Positions 47,180 through 56,157 of a stretch of DNA of 64,000 nt are shown here, piece after piece (the stretch's first letter is position 1; every line of letters starts with the position of its first letter). The stretch spans positions 1 through 64,000 of the forward strand of contig NZ_CADDTS010000036.1 in assembly GCF_902753875.1 (NCBI RefSeq). Reading direction: 5' to 3'. The DNA is from Acinetobacter bouvetii (GTDB lineage Bacteria > Pseudomonadota > Gammaproteobacteria > Pseudomonadales > Moraxellaceae). The notes under the pieces were generated by a model. It ran no database searches. It saw nothing but the letters and a program-made list of their open reading frames with translations, and was not told where the DNA came from. Made by a program: the position numbers and the translations under genes.

Positions 47180-48193
47180 ATGAAAATCGTATCTGCTTTA
47201 TTAACTTCTGCCGTATTCGCATCTGCAGCAGCATCAGCACAACCTGTTAATGCTCCAGCACCAACTGCAGGTGTTAAAGCGTTCCTTGATGTCTTAAATT
47301 CAGGTAATGGCAAGCCTATGGAACAAATGTCTCCAGCAGAAGCTCGTCAGGTCCTTATTGGAGCTCAGCAAGGCGTTGTTCTTCCTCCTGCTCAAGTCTC
47401 TGATAAAACGATTCAGATTAAAGGTCAAAGCATCAAGCTGAAAATCGTGAAACCTGAAAACACTAAAGGAATGCTGCCTGTCTTCATGTTCTTCCATGGT
47501 GGTGGCTGGGTACTGGGCGACTTCCCTACTCATGAACGCTTGATCCGAGATTTGGTGCGTGAATCAGGCGCTGCAGCGGTTTATGTGGATTACACGCCTT
47601 CCCCTGAATCTCACTTCCCGGTCGCGATTGACCAGGCTTATGAAGCAACTAAATGGGTGGCTGAGCACGGTAAAGAAATCGGGGTGGATGGTACGCGTTT
47701 AGGATTAGTAGGTAACAGTGTAGGCGGTAACATGGTTGCTTCTGTAGCGCTGCAAGCGAAGCAGTTCGGCGGTCCAAAAATCCGTTACAATGTAATGCTT
47801 TGGCCAGTGACTGATGCAAACTTTGATAATGAGTCATATAACACTTACGCCAATAATCACTTCTTAACCAAAAATATGATGAAATGGTTCTGGGATAATT
47901 ACACCACTAAAGCATCTGACCGCAACAATATTCTGGCATCTCCACTTCGCGCCAGCAATGAGCAGCTGAAAGACTTCCCGCCAACATTGATTCAAACTGC
48001 TGAGTTAGATGTATTACGTGATGAAGGTGAAGCATTCGGACGTCATTTGGATAAAGCCGGTGTACCTGTAACCGTTACCCGTTATAACGGTATGATCCAT
48101 GATTATGGTCTACTAAACCCACTCAGCAATGAGCCAACCGTAAAAACTGCTATATCTCAAGCTGGATCTGAACTTCAGAAACATTTGAAATAA
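47180..48193 (+). CDS. Secreted alpha/beta hydrolase (HSL-type)
   Basis: This 337-residue esterase has a signal peptide (about residues 1-20), the oxyanion motif HGGGW (106-110), the nucleophile in GNSVGG (Ser180), and late Asp (in ELDVLRDEG) and His (in MIHDYG) residues completing the triad. It probably acts in the periplasm or outside on short esters. It is likely controlled by the divergent MarR gene. Confidence 0.93.
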   Translation: MKIVSALLTSAVFASAAASAQPVNAPAPTAGVKAFLDVLNSGNGKPMEQMSPAEARQVLIGAQQGVVLPPAQVSDKTIQIKGQSIKLKIVKPENTKGMLPVFMFFHGGGWVLGDFPTHERLIRDLVRESGAAAVYVDYTPSPESHFPVAIDQAYEATKWVAEHGKEIGVDGTRLGLVGNSVGGNMVASVALQAKQFGGPKIRYNVMLWPVTDANFDNESYNTYANNHFLTKNMMKWFWDNYTTKASDRNNILASPLRASNEQLKDFPPTLIQTAELDVLRDEGEAFGRHLDKAGVPVTVTRYNGMIHDYGLLNPLSNEPTVKTAISQAGSELQKHLK

Positions 48194-48216
48194 AGGCTTG
48201 TCTGACTTAATAAAAT

Positions 48217-48249
48217 AAAGAAGCCCAGATCTCGTATCTGGGCTTCTTT
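48217..48249 (+). terminator. Terminator after the esterase gene
   Basis: AAAGAAGCCCAGAT (48217-48230) pairs perfectly with ATCTGGGCTTCTTT (48236-48249) around CTCGT. The T-rich end suits plus-strand exit. Confidence 0.88.
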
Positions 48250-48433
48250 ATTCTTATGATTTAATTTTAGAAAATCGTAATCTGCCAAGATAAAATAATC
48301 AGACTGAATCAAGAAATCCGGAATAAAGAATCTATTTAAAACATTAGAACAGTCTCATTTTTGAGCTTGCAGATCAGACTTTGCATAGTTGATTACATAT
48401 TCAACACTCAAATATTTATATCATCTATCTAAG

Positions 48434-48850
48434 TTAGCTCAACTGCTGCTGCATGATCGATGCAGCATTGTAGCAATGGAAAGAAACTATTTTTCCATTC
48501 TCAATATGAAATACATCACAGCAAGGAACATCTATCGTTTTCCCCGTTGGCGCAAGCGTTCCTTCAAGTGTAACGAGTTCTCCTGTATGTGTACCACGAA
48601 TTGCAAGCTCAACGACAACGATACCATTCATAGCATACGTACTAAAAATTTCACGATGAACATCAGGAAATGCTGCAGCCATACCACTTGCTACCATAGC
48701 AATATTTTTCCCGCGAAATTCCATTTCAGCAGGAACATTCAGAACGTATCCTTCATCTGAAAAGAATGAAACAAACCTATTCAGGTCAAGGGTTTTACCT
48801 TCAGCTGCATTGTATAATTCTCTAATTATCTCAAGATCATTCTGCATCAT
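48434..48850 (-). CDS. SnoaL/NTF2-like protein
   Basis: This 138-residue protein of the NTF2-like (SnoaL ester cyclase) fold has the pattern NAAEGKTLD, EMEFRGKNIA, AFPDVH, ELAIRGTHTGEL typical of this group. It probably binds or converts a small molecule, but the function is unclear. AAAGGA precedes the ATG. It is divergent from the HxlR gene. Confidence 0.85.
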   Translation of the reverse strand: MMQNDLEIIRELYNAAEGKTLDLNRFVSFFSDEGYVLNVPAEMEFRGKNIAMVASGMAAAFPDVHREIFSTYAMNGIVVVELAIRGTHTGELVTLEGTLAPTGKTIDVPCCDVFHIENGKIVSFHCYNAASIMQQQLS

Positions 48851-48975
48851 ATATTCCTTTAAGTCTGGATTCTGCCAACCGATGCCGTATCACATAGATC
48901 GATTGGACAAAAAGAAGTATAGACAAGAGGTTACTTAAAGAGTAGAACCTACCAAAAGGTAAGTGTAAGATTATT

Positions 48976-49317
48976 ATGGATACATCATGCGGTTTAGATA
49001 TTTCTTTAAAAATTATGGGTGGTAAATGGAAGCCTTTAATCCTGTATCATCTTCAGAACGGACCGTTACGATTTTCTGAAATAAAGAGAAGTGTTGGAGG
49101 CATCAGTGAAAAAGTGCTGATTCAACAGTTACGAGACTTAGTCGCAATCAATGTTCTTAATAGACATGATTATAAGTGTGTACCGCCAATGGTTGATTAC
49201 TCTCTTACAGCTTTTGGCGAAACACTTGTACAAGCGCTGATTCCACTTTGTGAATGGGGAAATCAAAACCGCGAGCAGGTGACAAAGTTTTTACAAACTT
49301 CATCAGAGCTGGATTAA
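48976..49317 (+). CDS. HxlR family regulator
   Basis: This 113-residue winged-helix regulator has a Cys5 (MDTSCGLD) at the position redox-sensing HxlR proteins use, and the conserved GGKWKPLILYHL and RFSEIKR blocks. It is divergent from the SnoaL-like gene and probably controls it. Confidence 0.88.
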   Translation: MDTSCGLDISLKIMGGKWKPLILYHLQNGPLRFSEIKRSVGGISEKVLIQQLRDLVAINVLNRHDYKCVPPMVDYSLTAFGETLVQALIPLCEWGNQNREQVTKFLQTSSELD

Positions 49318-49720
49318 GAAGGATGTAATACAGAGGTTGAGATCCATGCTAATGGGAAAATCAAGTTAATTGAAAAGTAGCAATGGCGTAATTAGTATTG
49401 TTCTGAAGGTGAATAGGCTTTTGCTGAAATTTAAGATTGAAATAGCTAAAGCCCTGATTTTATGTCAGGGCTTCGTATAAGCAGTATTTGTATTATATTG
49501 ATTTTAGATTTTCTAAATCTTAAAATTCATAAAAGTTTAGTCCCTAAAGGGATATCTCTATCTGGTACGCAGAAGAAAACTCCACCTTGCTCGGTCTGCA
49601 TAAAGGTATTTCTTTTATAAATGCTTTGAATACAGACAAGTTTACACCTGTCATAGTATTATTTTGCAGATTCAAAGTGAAAAATCATGTAATTCAGAAT
49701 TTTACTTAACTGTTCTAATA
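49318..49720. other. Intergenic gap before the IS element
   Basis: About 400 AT-rich bases without a convincing frame. A short hairpin, AGCCCTG and CAGGGCT (about 49452-49477), may be a weak terminator for the HxlR gene. Nothing else is seen. Confidence 0.4.
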
Positions 49721-50916
49721 TGTATTAGTTCAGATCTGATCAGACATTGATCTTGAAAAAGAGAAAGTTACCCGTTTTGATAAAGGTGTCGAATCTTAAT
49801 CAAACAAAGGTAACTTTCTTATGTTGCATACTAACAATCAAATCATCAAACACAAAGTAGGCTTACTCAATTTAGCTGAAGAACTTCAGAATGTATCCAG
49901 AGCTTGTAAGGTCATGGGTGTCTCTAGAGATACCTTTTACCGTTATCAGGAACTTGTCGAATCAGGTGATGTTGAATCACTCATCAATAAATCCCGACGA
50001 GTACCGAATCTAAAAAACCGCGTGGATGATGCTACAGAACAAGCTGTGATTGATTTCGCAATTCAATATCCTGCTTATGGTCAACACCGTACTAGTAATG
50101 AATTACGTAAAAATGGGGTATTCATTTCAGGTAGTGGGGTTCGCTCAATTTGGCTACGCCATGATTTAGAGAACTTTAAAAAGCGATTGAAAGCTTTAGA
50201 AGCCAAGGTGGCACAAGATGGAATTGAGTTAAATGATCATCAAATTACTGCGCTTGAGCGTAAACATGAAGATGATGTTGCTTGTGGTGAAATAGAAACA
50301 CACCATCCAGGATATCTTGGAGCACAAGATACATTTTACGTTGGCAATCTCAAAGGTGTTGGTCGAATCTATCAACAAACATTCATCGACACCTACAGCA
50401 AAGTCGTACATTGTAAGCTCTATACAACGAAAACACCGATTACAGCAGCAGATCTATTGAATGATCGCGTACTGCCATTTTATCAGTCACAGGATCTACC
50501 AATGCTACGTATCCTGACAGACAGAGGTACGGAATATTGCGGCAAGGTCGAACAACATGATTATGAGCTGTATTTAGCCATCAATGATATTGATCACACC
50601 AAGACAAAAGCAGCATCCCCGCAAACAAATGGGATCTGCGAGCGTTTCCATAAGACAATCTTGCAGGAGTTTTATCAAGTAACCTTTAGGAAAAAGTTGT
50701 ATAGCACATTAGAGGAATTACAAGCTGATCTAGACGTTTGGCTGAAATTCTATAATACTGAACGAACTCACCAGGGAAAAATGTGCTGTGGTCGCACACC
50801 ACTAGCAACACTACTTGATGGGAAGCGAATTTGGGCTGAGAAGAATTTAGCTCAAATTTAACCTGACAGGCACACTAAAAAATGGGTAACTGTCAGATCG
50901 GGTTTGAGCTAGTACA
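49721..50916 (+). mobile_element. Complete IS481-family insertion sequence
   Basis: The ends form 25-26 base imperfect inverted repeats starting TGTA(T/C)TAG (49721-49745 and 50891-50916, about 19 of 25 matching). TCTAATA is found directly on both sides (49714-49720 and 50917-50923), a 7-base target duplication. The transposase inside is intact, so this is a recent insertion. Confidence 0.93.
49821..50861 (+). CDS. IS481-family transposase
   Basis: This 346-residue DDE transposase has an N-terminal helix-turn-helix (NVSRACKVMGVSRDTFYRY, residues 25-43) and an rve integrase core, with DDE residues in TFIDTYSK, LTDRGTEY and the ICERFHKT region. It is full length, with no frameshift. Confidence 0.95.
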   Translation: MLHTNNQIIKHKVGLLNLAEELQNVSRACKVMGVSRDTFYRYQELVESGDVESLINKSRRVPNLKNRVDDATEQAVIDFAIQYPAYGQHRTSNELRKNGVFISGSGVRSIWLRHDLENFKKRLKALEAKVAQDGIELNDHQITALERKHEDDVACGEIETHHPGYLGAQDTFYVGNLKGVGRIYQQTFIDTYSKVVHCKLYTTKTPITAADLLNDRVLPFYQSQDLPMLRILTDRGTEYCGKVEQHDYELYLAINDIDHTKTKAASPQTNGICERFHKTILQEFYQVTFRKKLYSTLEELQADLDVWLKFYNTERTHQGKMCCGRTPLATLLDGKRIWAEKNLAQI

Positions 50917-50923
50917 TCTAATA

Positions 50924-51229
50924 TGTGGATACTGGAACTAGCTAACACATTCTAAGATTAAAAAATAATAGCAATAAATTAAGAGCAAAAAAGCTTCTTT
51001 TTTAAAATATAATTTCTAATATAGAACAATAGCATAACCCCAAAATGAATCAAAAATATCCAGCTTATCCAAAGTTGAAACGTCCGCTTTTAGAATATGC
51101 ACTTTTGCAATTCCTTAGCGGATGGTTTGATGAGTTTGTGTATATGTCAGATAAAGAACCAAAACCTATCTGACTGTTCCTTTCTACATAAGATATGTAA
51201 TGCTGTAATACATTACACATCCATTTTAC
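50924..51229. other. Gap with a doubtful 42-codon frame
   Basis: A frame at 51045-51173 gives 42 residues (MNQKYPAYPKLKRPLLEYAL and so on) that look protein-like, but it has no ribosome site and may be a gene relic. A minus-strand promoter is not needed here. Nothing else is seen. Confidence 0.35.
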
Positions 51230-52192
51230 CTAGGAGTAATCTTCACACAGTTTGAAGCCTTTAAATTCGGGTAAGGCGGAGACATTACAACCTCGTCGAC
51301 TATCAATCACGTACTGCGCTTTACCAAAGGTCCGCATACCACTTACTTTAACCCGAAGATGCTGGTGGTCTTTTTCAGGATTGACCAGATACATTGCAGC
51401 ATTGATTGCATTTTGTACTTGTTGAGGATTGTTACGATAAATCATACCAATGCCTAAAATGCCTTTTTGATTAAAGCGTTCTTTGTACTCAGGAGAGTTA
51501 GAAGTAAAGACATAACCTTTACCCTCTGTTATCTTAGTCCAGCATTGCCCAACCTGTATGGCCATACCGAAATCTTTTTGGTGCTTATGTCCGTCGTAGA
51601 TCAATAATACATGGCTGTGATAACCCTTTTTCTCCCCTTGTTCAATAGCCCATACATACCCCTGTAGGTCTTTGAAACAGGTATCTTGATTCTGTACACG
51701 GTTAATGAAGATACGTAGGTAATGATTAAACCGCTCTATACCGACTTCATGCTGGTGCTCTAGTGCTATACTTAAATCAATGCGTATAAACAGCAATTTA
51801 GAATAGTGTTTAGTCAGCTGAGTTAGATATTCTTCTAAACCATTACGATTTTTTCTTTCCTGATTCTTAAACCCTAGTAACTCTAAATTAACATCATTGA
51901 AATAATATAAAGCATTGTTCCATAAGTAACGTAATTCGAAATTACTTAAATCATCAATGCTCTTAGTTCCAAGCAATATTTCATCTAATGAGCACACCAT
52001 TCTCTTAAAGACACAGACACTTTCACTGTACTTTAAATGGGGTTTATAAACTGCTTTAAATTTAGGAACTAGATCATTCAATATACTCTTAAACAGAGTT
52101 TCATTAATTTCATTTTTATATATTGACTGTATAAACTGATCTACATCAATCAAGATTTTTGATTCATTATCATTTGATAGAATTAAGCACAT
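51230..52192 (-). CDS. Inovirus Gp2-like (YagK/YfjJ) protein
   Basis: 320 residues from the ATG at 52192, which has AGGA at suitable distance; an earlier ATG at 52225 lacks one. The C-terminal two thirds match the YagK/YfjJ/inovirus Gp2 pattern: LFIRIDLSI, YVWAIEQGEKKGYHSHVLLIYDGH (residues around 190-215), then QCWTKITEGKGYVF. The paired histidines in the second block recall replication initiators; a rolling-circle type role is plausible, but not shown. Confidence 0.65.
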   Translation of the reverse strand: MCLILSNDNESKILIDVDQFIQSIYKNEINETLFKSILNDLVPKFKAVYKPHLKYSESVCVFKRMVCSLDEILLGTKSIDDLSNFELRYLWNNALYYFNDVNLELLGFKNQERKNRNGLEEYLTQLTKHYSKLLFIRIDLSIALEHQHEVGIERFNHYLRIFINRVQNQDTCFKDLQGYVWAIEQGEKKGYHSHVLLIYDGHKHQKDFGMAIQVGQCWTKITEGKGYVFTSNSPEYKERFNQKGILGIGMIYRNNPQQVQNAINAAMYLVNPEKDHQHLRVKVSGMRTFGKAQYVIDSRRGCNVSALPEFKGFKLCEDYS

Positions 52193-52225
52193 ATAATATC
52201 CTAGTGAATGTTTAACACATATCAC

Positions 52226-52680
52226 TAGGCATTAAGTTATCTTTTACATACAAATAAATGGTATGTAATAAACCTAAGTGTTTAATATAATAAATATACT
52301 AATGCTAAGATATATATTAACATCAAGAACAGATATATATTCATTATATTAAAAACCCATTAATACTCTATAAATAAAGCATCGTATTACAGAAATGAAT
52401 TTTTACTTTTAGTCCCATCGAAAGGTCGATTCTTGACTGCATGGATCAAGCTAAAGTTAAGTCAGAGCTTTTACTCATGTTTAGAAAGTTTTCCAATCAC
52501 TTCACCCAATATTCGCCAAGTACTTAACTATTTCTAAAATGAAAATCACAAAAACATTATAAGTTATTGTTTTATAATTATAAAAAACATATTTCAACAT
52601 CAATAAAACACTAATTTACCACTCGTATATCTTAAATAATTCACTTATAATTCCACTAAAGATTCTACAAGGCGATAACA
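52226..52680. other. Very AT-rich divergent control region
   Basis: Some 450 bases of highly AT-rich DNA separate the Gp2-like gene and the unknown gene at 52681. It should hold two divergent promoters. If the Gp2-like protein is a replication initiator, an origin could lie here. No clear iteron set is visible by eye. Confidence 0.4.
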
Positions 52681-53565
52681 ATGATTTCAGGAAAAGATGC
52701 ATTGTCATATAAAGATAATCGTGGTTTTACAGATAGGGATATCAATTGGCTATGGAACTTTCAACAACTCCATATACAGTATCCTCAAGTTGGATACAGT
52801 TCTGTTTCAGAAAAAAGAAAAATTATATTTAATATTTTTGACAACAGTATAAATGGTGAAGAAATCTACAAATCATCATTAATTAATAAAGATAAGTTCT
52901 TAATTAATAAAAATGATTTGAATTGGGCTAAAGACCCTCAAAACTCTCAATTATTGATATTTACTATCAACATGTTATTAAAATTTAATAACATACTTTT
53001 TGTTAACTTATTTTTTGCCAACAACTATGATTATTTTATAGATTTTATTGACAAGCTAAATACAACAAAAGAAATAAAAATAAATCAAATAAATGATATA
53101 AAAACAATGTGGTCAAATTTACAATATAAAAAAGAACATACTAAATGGATAGATTCAAAGAATAAAGATCAAATAAATTGGGCATGGGATTATTTAAAAA
53201 AATCATATAAATTAGCCGCATTTCCCATTCTACCAATTAATGATATACAACGGTACGACTGTATTATTTCTTCAATAGACTTAATAGGCTACTTAACATC
53301 TGAAGAAGCTAAAGAGCTTTTTTTAATTAAAATGAAAAAAACTTGGTCTCAAAAGAAATTTAGAGATTCTGGCAAAATTAAAAAACCTCATCATCTCCCA
53401 TTAACAAAAGAAAGACATGAGCAATTAAAAAACTTAGCGGAATATTTTAATAAATCTATTCCAGACGTATTAGATTTCATCATTGAAAAAGTCTATACCG
53501 AATGCATGACGGATACTGATGGAAAACCTAAGAAATACCAAGTACAGTTTTTGAAAATGAAGTAA
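52681..53565 (+). CDS. Unknown protein with RHH-like C-terminus
   Basis: This 294-residue protein is not recognised. It contains three spaced repeats of an Asp-x-Asn-Trp type (RDINWLW near 19, NDLNWA near 77, DQINWAWDYL near 162). The last 60 residues (HLPLTKERHEQLKNLAEYF then IPDVLDFII) look like a ribbon-helix-helix DNA-binding fold. Strongly AT-rich codon use separates it from its neighbours. A DNA-binding or partition role is possible. Confidence 0.6.
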   Translation: MISGKDALSYKDNRGFTDRDINWLWNFQQLHIQYPQVGYSSVSEKRKIIFNIFDNSINGEEIYKSSLINKDKFLINKNDLNWAKDPQNSQLLIFTINMLLKFNNILFVNLFFANNYDYFIDFIDKLNTTKEIKINQINDIKTMWSNLQYKKEHTKWIDSKNKDQINWAWDYLKKSYKLAAFPILPINDIQRYDCIISSIDLIGYLTSEEAKELFLIKMKKTWSQKKFRDSGKIKKPHHLPLTKERHEQLKNLAEYFNKSIPDVLDFIIEKVYTECMTDTDGKPKKYQVQFLKMK

Positions 53566-53577
53566 CATTTTTTGAAG

Positions 53578-54492
53578 TTAAATCAGTATATCAGCCAGAA
53601 GATCTGTTTCTTTTCTTAACAAGTTTTTAATGACTTCTGGCTGATACGCAGTATTGAATGGAAGCTGTTTTTTTAGCAATAATGATGGATCATCCATTTC
53701 CAAAGCTTTATCTAAATCCCGGCACTCGACCTTTAGCGCTCTTATTTTACCTATATAGGTTTCATGTCGGGTTGCAGTGATAATTTTAGCTGAACCCAGC
53801 TTATAGCGTGGCGGATGAGCTTTATATTTTTCAAATTCTTGTTCTATTTGCTCCAGCTCTTTGGTTTTTTCTGCCAGTTTTAATAAAATCCAGTCTTTAT
53901 CAAATTTTTTTAATTCAATATCGAGTTCTGGCAAAACACTTTCAACAGCAGCATTCAGATTCGCCCATTTCCCCTGTACTTTAGCCTTATTCCGCATAAA
54001 ATCAAAAATAACCTGATGCTTTTTATAAAGTACATTTGAGTATCGTTTATGCGCTCCACGCACTCCCCTAATTCGGGTGTGGATCTTTTTGCTAAACAGT
54101 ATATCAACATTCATTAATGCATATCTGTTCAGTATCTCTTGATATTCTATTTTTATTTTTTTCTCTGAAAGCCCCTCATAGTTATTTAATAAATCAAATA
54201 CTTGTGATAATACTCTTAGAAAATCGTGACTTGAATAAGTTGTACCAAATCGCTCAACCATATACGGGTAACGCATAATCTGAAAAATTTTATCGAACTC
54301 ATCTTCTGTAAAATTTCTCTCAGGATTTTGTAAATGAGGAAGACCCAAAGCTTCACGATCTGGAGCCTCAATATCATACTCCCGTTCAAATTTCGTACAG
54401 TACCTAAGAAAGGCCTGACATACCTCAAAAGCAAAAAATTCTAACTCACCTACATCAACATATGCCATAAAACAACAATTCAAACTATTCAT
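53578..54492 (-). CDS. Unknown coiled-coil protein
   Basis: This 304-residue mainly helical protein has a long charged coiled-coil-like section (about residues 195-275, with KTKELEQIEQEFEKYK). No known domain is visible. It converges with the gene at 52681 (gap 12 bases). A function in phage interference or island maintenance is only suggested by position next to the integrase module. The ATG at 54492 or the one at Met9 could start it. Confidence 0.55.
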   Translation of the reverse strand: MNSLNCCFMAYVDVGELEFFAFEVCQAFLRYCTKFEREYDIEAPDREALGLPHLQNPERNFTEDEFDKIFQIMRYPYMVERFGTTYSSHDFLRVLSQVFDLLNNYEGLSEKKIKIEYQEILNRYALMNVDILFSKKIHTRIRGVRGAHKRYSNVLYKKHQVIFDFMRNKAKVQGKWANLNAAVESVLPELDIELKKFDKDWILLKLAEKTKELEQIEQEFEKYKAHPPRYKLGSAKIITATRHETYIGKIRALKVECRDLDKALEMDDPSLLLKKQLPFNTAYQPEVIKNLLRKETDLLADILI

Positions 54493-54619
54493 TAATTTTC
54501 AATAGATTAACATATCATTATAGTACAGTAATCTTTTACTTCACCTCAATTATATAACTTTAAAGTTGTAATTATTACGATAAAAACATCAATCATTAAA
54601 CAGTTCAGGAAAAATAATT

Positions 54620-54892
54620 ATGGGGGCTATAAAGCTAAATACATCAGACTATCTATTTATGAAGTATCGCTCTATGACCATTGAACTAATGACAATTGTT
54701 GCAGACTATTATCCTCATCTTAGTAAAGCTGAAGCACTGAGAAAGGCGAATAATCAAGAGTTCCCTTTCTCAGTTTTTAAAATAGATCAAAGTAAACGTG
54801 CACCTTTTTTGGTGCACATTAGAGATCTGGCAGATATTTTAGACAGTAAGTATTCAGAAGCTTCTAAAGATTATGCTACGTTTCATCGATGA
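54620..54892 (+). CDS. PrtN-like activator/excisionase-type protein
   Basis: This 90-residue protein resembles pyocin activator PrtN: AEALRKANNQEFPFSVFKI near residues 38-56 followed by APFLVHIRDLADILD. Small PrtN/AlpA-type helix-turn-helix proteins near integrases often control integrase expression or act as excisionases. Its 3' end overlaps that of the convergent integrase by 17 bases. Confidence 0.75.
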   Translation: MGAIKLNTSDYLFMKYRSMTIELMTIVADYYPHLSKAEALRKANNQEFPFSVFKIDQSKRAPFLVHIRDLADILDSKYSEASKDYATFHR

Positions 54893-56024
54893 GGCGTAGC
54901 ACCTCTTCTAACTGCATAGTATTTCTTCTTGCCTTCACCGACACATAACGCTGTAAACTACTCCAAGAATCATGCAAGCTCACCTTCTGAATCTCAGGAA
55001 TAGTAAAGCTCTGTTCTGCTAAGCGTGTACAGCCTTCATGTCTCAAATCATGAAAGCGTAAATCATCAATACCCAACATTTTACAAGCGTCTCTGAACTC
55101 TTTACCCAAACTTTTAGGATTTAAAGGTAATAGTAAGTTTTCATCATGCCCAAGCTTCAACATCCGTTCACGAACTTCTGACTGCCTTAACCTTTTAATC
55201 ATTTCCTTACAAGCATCAAGGACATCAAATGATTTATGATTGCCTTTGGAGCCATTTGGATTCTTGAGATCATGCACTTTCCATGTTGAGTGATGTGAAT
55301 CATAATCTCGAAGAGATAATCGTGTTAATTCTGCTTCACGTCTGCATGAAAAAATTGCAAACCACATAATCAAATGCATTGGATACTTAGAACCATAACG
55401 GTTTAGCTTCCATCGCTCTGTAAAATACTTCGTCAGTGCAATCAGCTCATCCATTGACGGAAGTCGGTCTCTTTTTTGACTGGATGATATTTGACGTGTT
55501 TTTCTTAACTGAGCCGTAGCCTTATCAAAACCATTTAAATCAATATCCATTTCCCACATAACAGCAGCATGAGAAAGTACCCCACGGATATGTAAAAGCT
55601 CATGTTGCTGTGTACTAGTTGCGATGGGTTCTAGTTCAAGATGAGGGACTCCTCCCTTCCTTAAAGCAACATGCTCGGCCAAATGTACTGACTTTATTTT
55701 TGTGATAATATTGCGCGCAATTGGTAGCTTCTTAATTAAGAGCAGAGAATAGCGTTTCGTCCTTCCGTACTCGCTCCCGACTTCATCCAAATATTTATCT
55801 ATGGCATCTGATAAGGTCAGATCAATCAGCTTTTCTTTGCCAAGTAAAATATCAGGATTTTCTTGAATTTCGATTTCTCGTTTCTTAACCCAGTTTTCAG
55901 CCAACTTCTTTGAGTGAAATGTTTTACTTTCAGAGAAAGTAGGAAAGCCCTTTCGATTGATTCGAATCGCAGCACGATAGTTAACTTTACCATCTGCGCC
56001 TTTCCTTGCTGTAATTGACCCCAT
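54876..56024 (-). CDS. int: Tyrosine integrase of the dusA island
   Basis: This 382-residue tyrosine recombinase has an N-terminal arm/core-binding part (residues 1-180) and a catalytic domain with Arg229 (SCRREAELTRL), HDLRH (325-329), His351 and the nucleophile Tyr360. It sits about 180 bases from the right attachment site and points inward, as expected for an integrase that inserts at dusA. GGTGTAAA-type sites overlap its start, suggesting autoregulation. Confidence 0.95.
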   Translation of the reverse strand: MGSITARKGADGKVNYRAAIRINRKGFPTFSESKTFHSKKLAENWVKKREIEIQENPDILLGKEKLIDLTLSDAIDKYLDEVGSEYGRTKRYSLLLIKKLPIARNIITKIKSVHLAEHVALRKGGVPHLELEPIATSTQQHELLHIRGVLSHAAVMWEMDIDLNGFDKATAQLRKTRQISSSQKRDRLPSMDELIALTKYFTERWKLNRYGSKYPMHLIMWFAIFSCRREAELTRLSLRDYDSHHSTWKVHDLKNPNGSKGNHKSFDVLDACKEMIKRLRQSEVRERMLKLGHDENLLLPLNPKSLGKEFRDACKMLGIDDLRFHDLRHEGCTRLAEQSFTIPEIQKVSLHDSWSSLQRYVSVKARRNTMQLEEVLRLIDET

Positions 56025-56025
56025 A

Positions 56026-56076
56026 ATTTACACCACAACCTGTTTTTTTGATTATGGTGTAAAATTAGGTGTAAAT
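56026..56076. other. Candidate integrase arm sites (right)
   Basis: Three copies of a GGTGTAAA motif occur: ATTTACACC inverted (56026-56034), GGTGTAAAAT (56056-56065) and GGTGTAAAT (56068-56076). The second is identical to the copy at the left end (14954-14963). They flank the integrase start. Confidence 0.5.
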
Positions 56077-56157
56077 GCAAACCGATTAACCCACCTAAAC
56101 ACAGGCTCAAACAGATTCTCGCAGGTTGCGAAATACAGATTAAAGGTATGATTTTTA

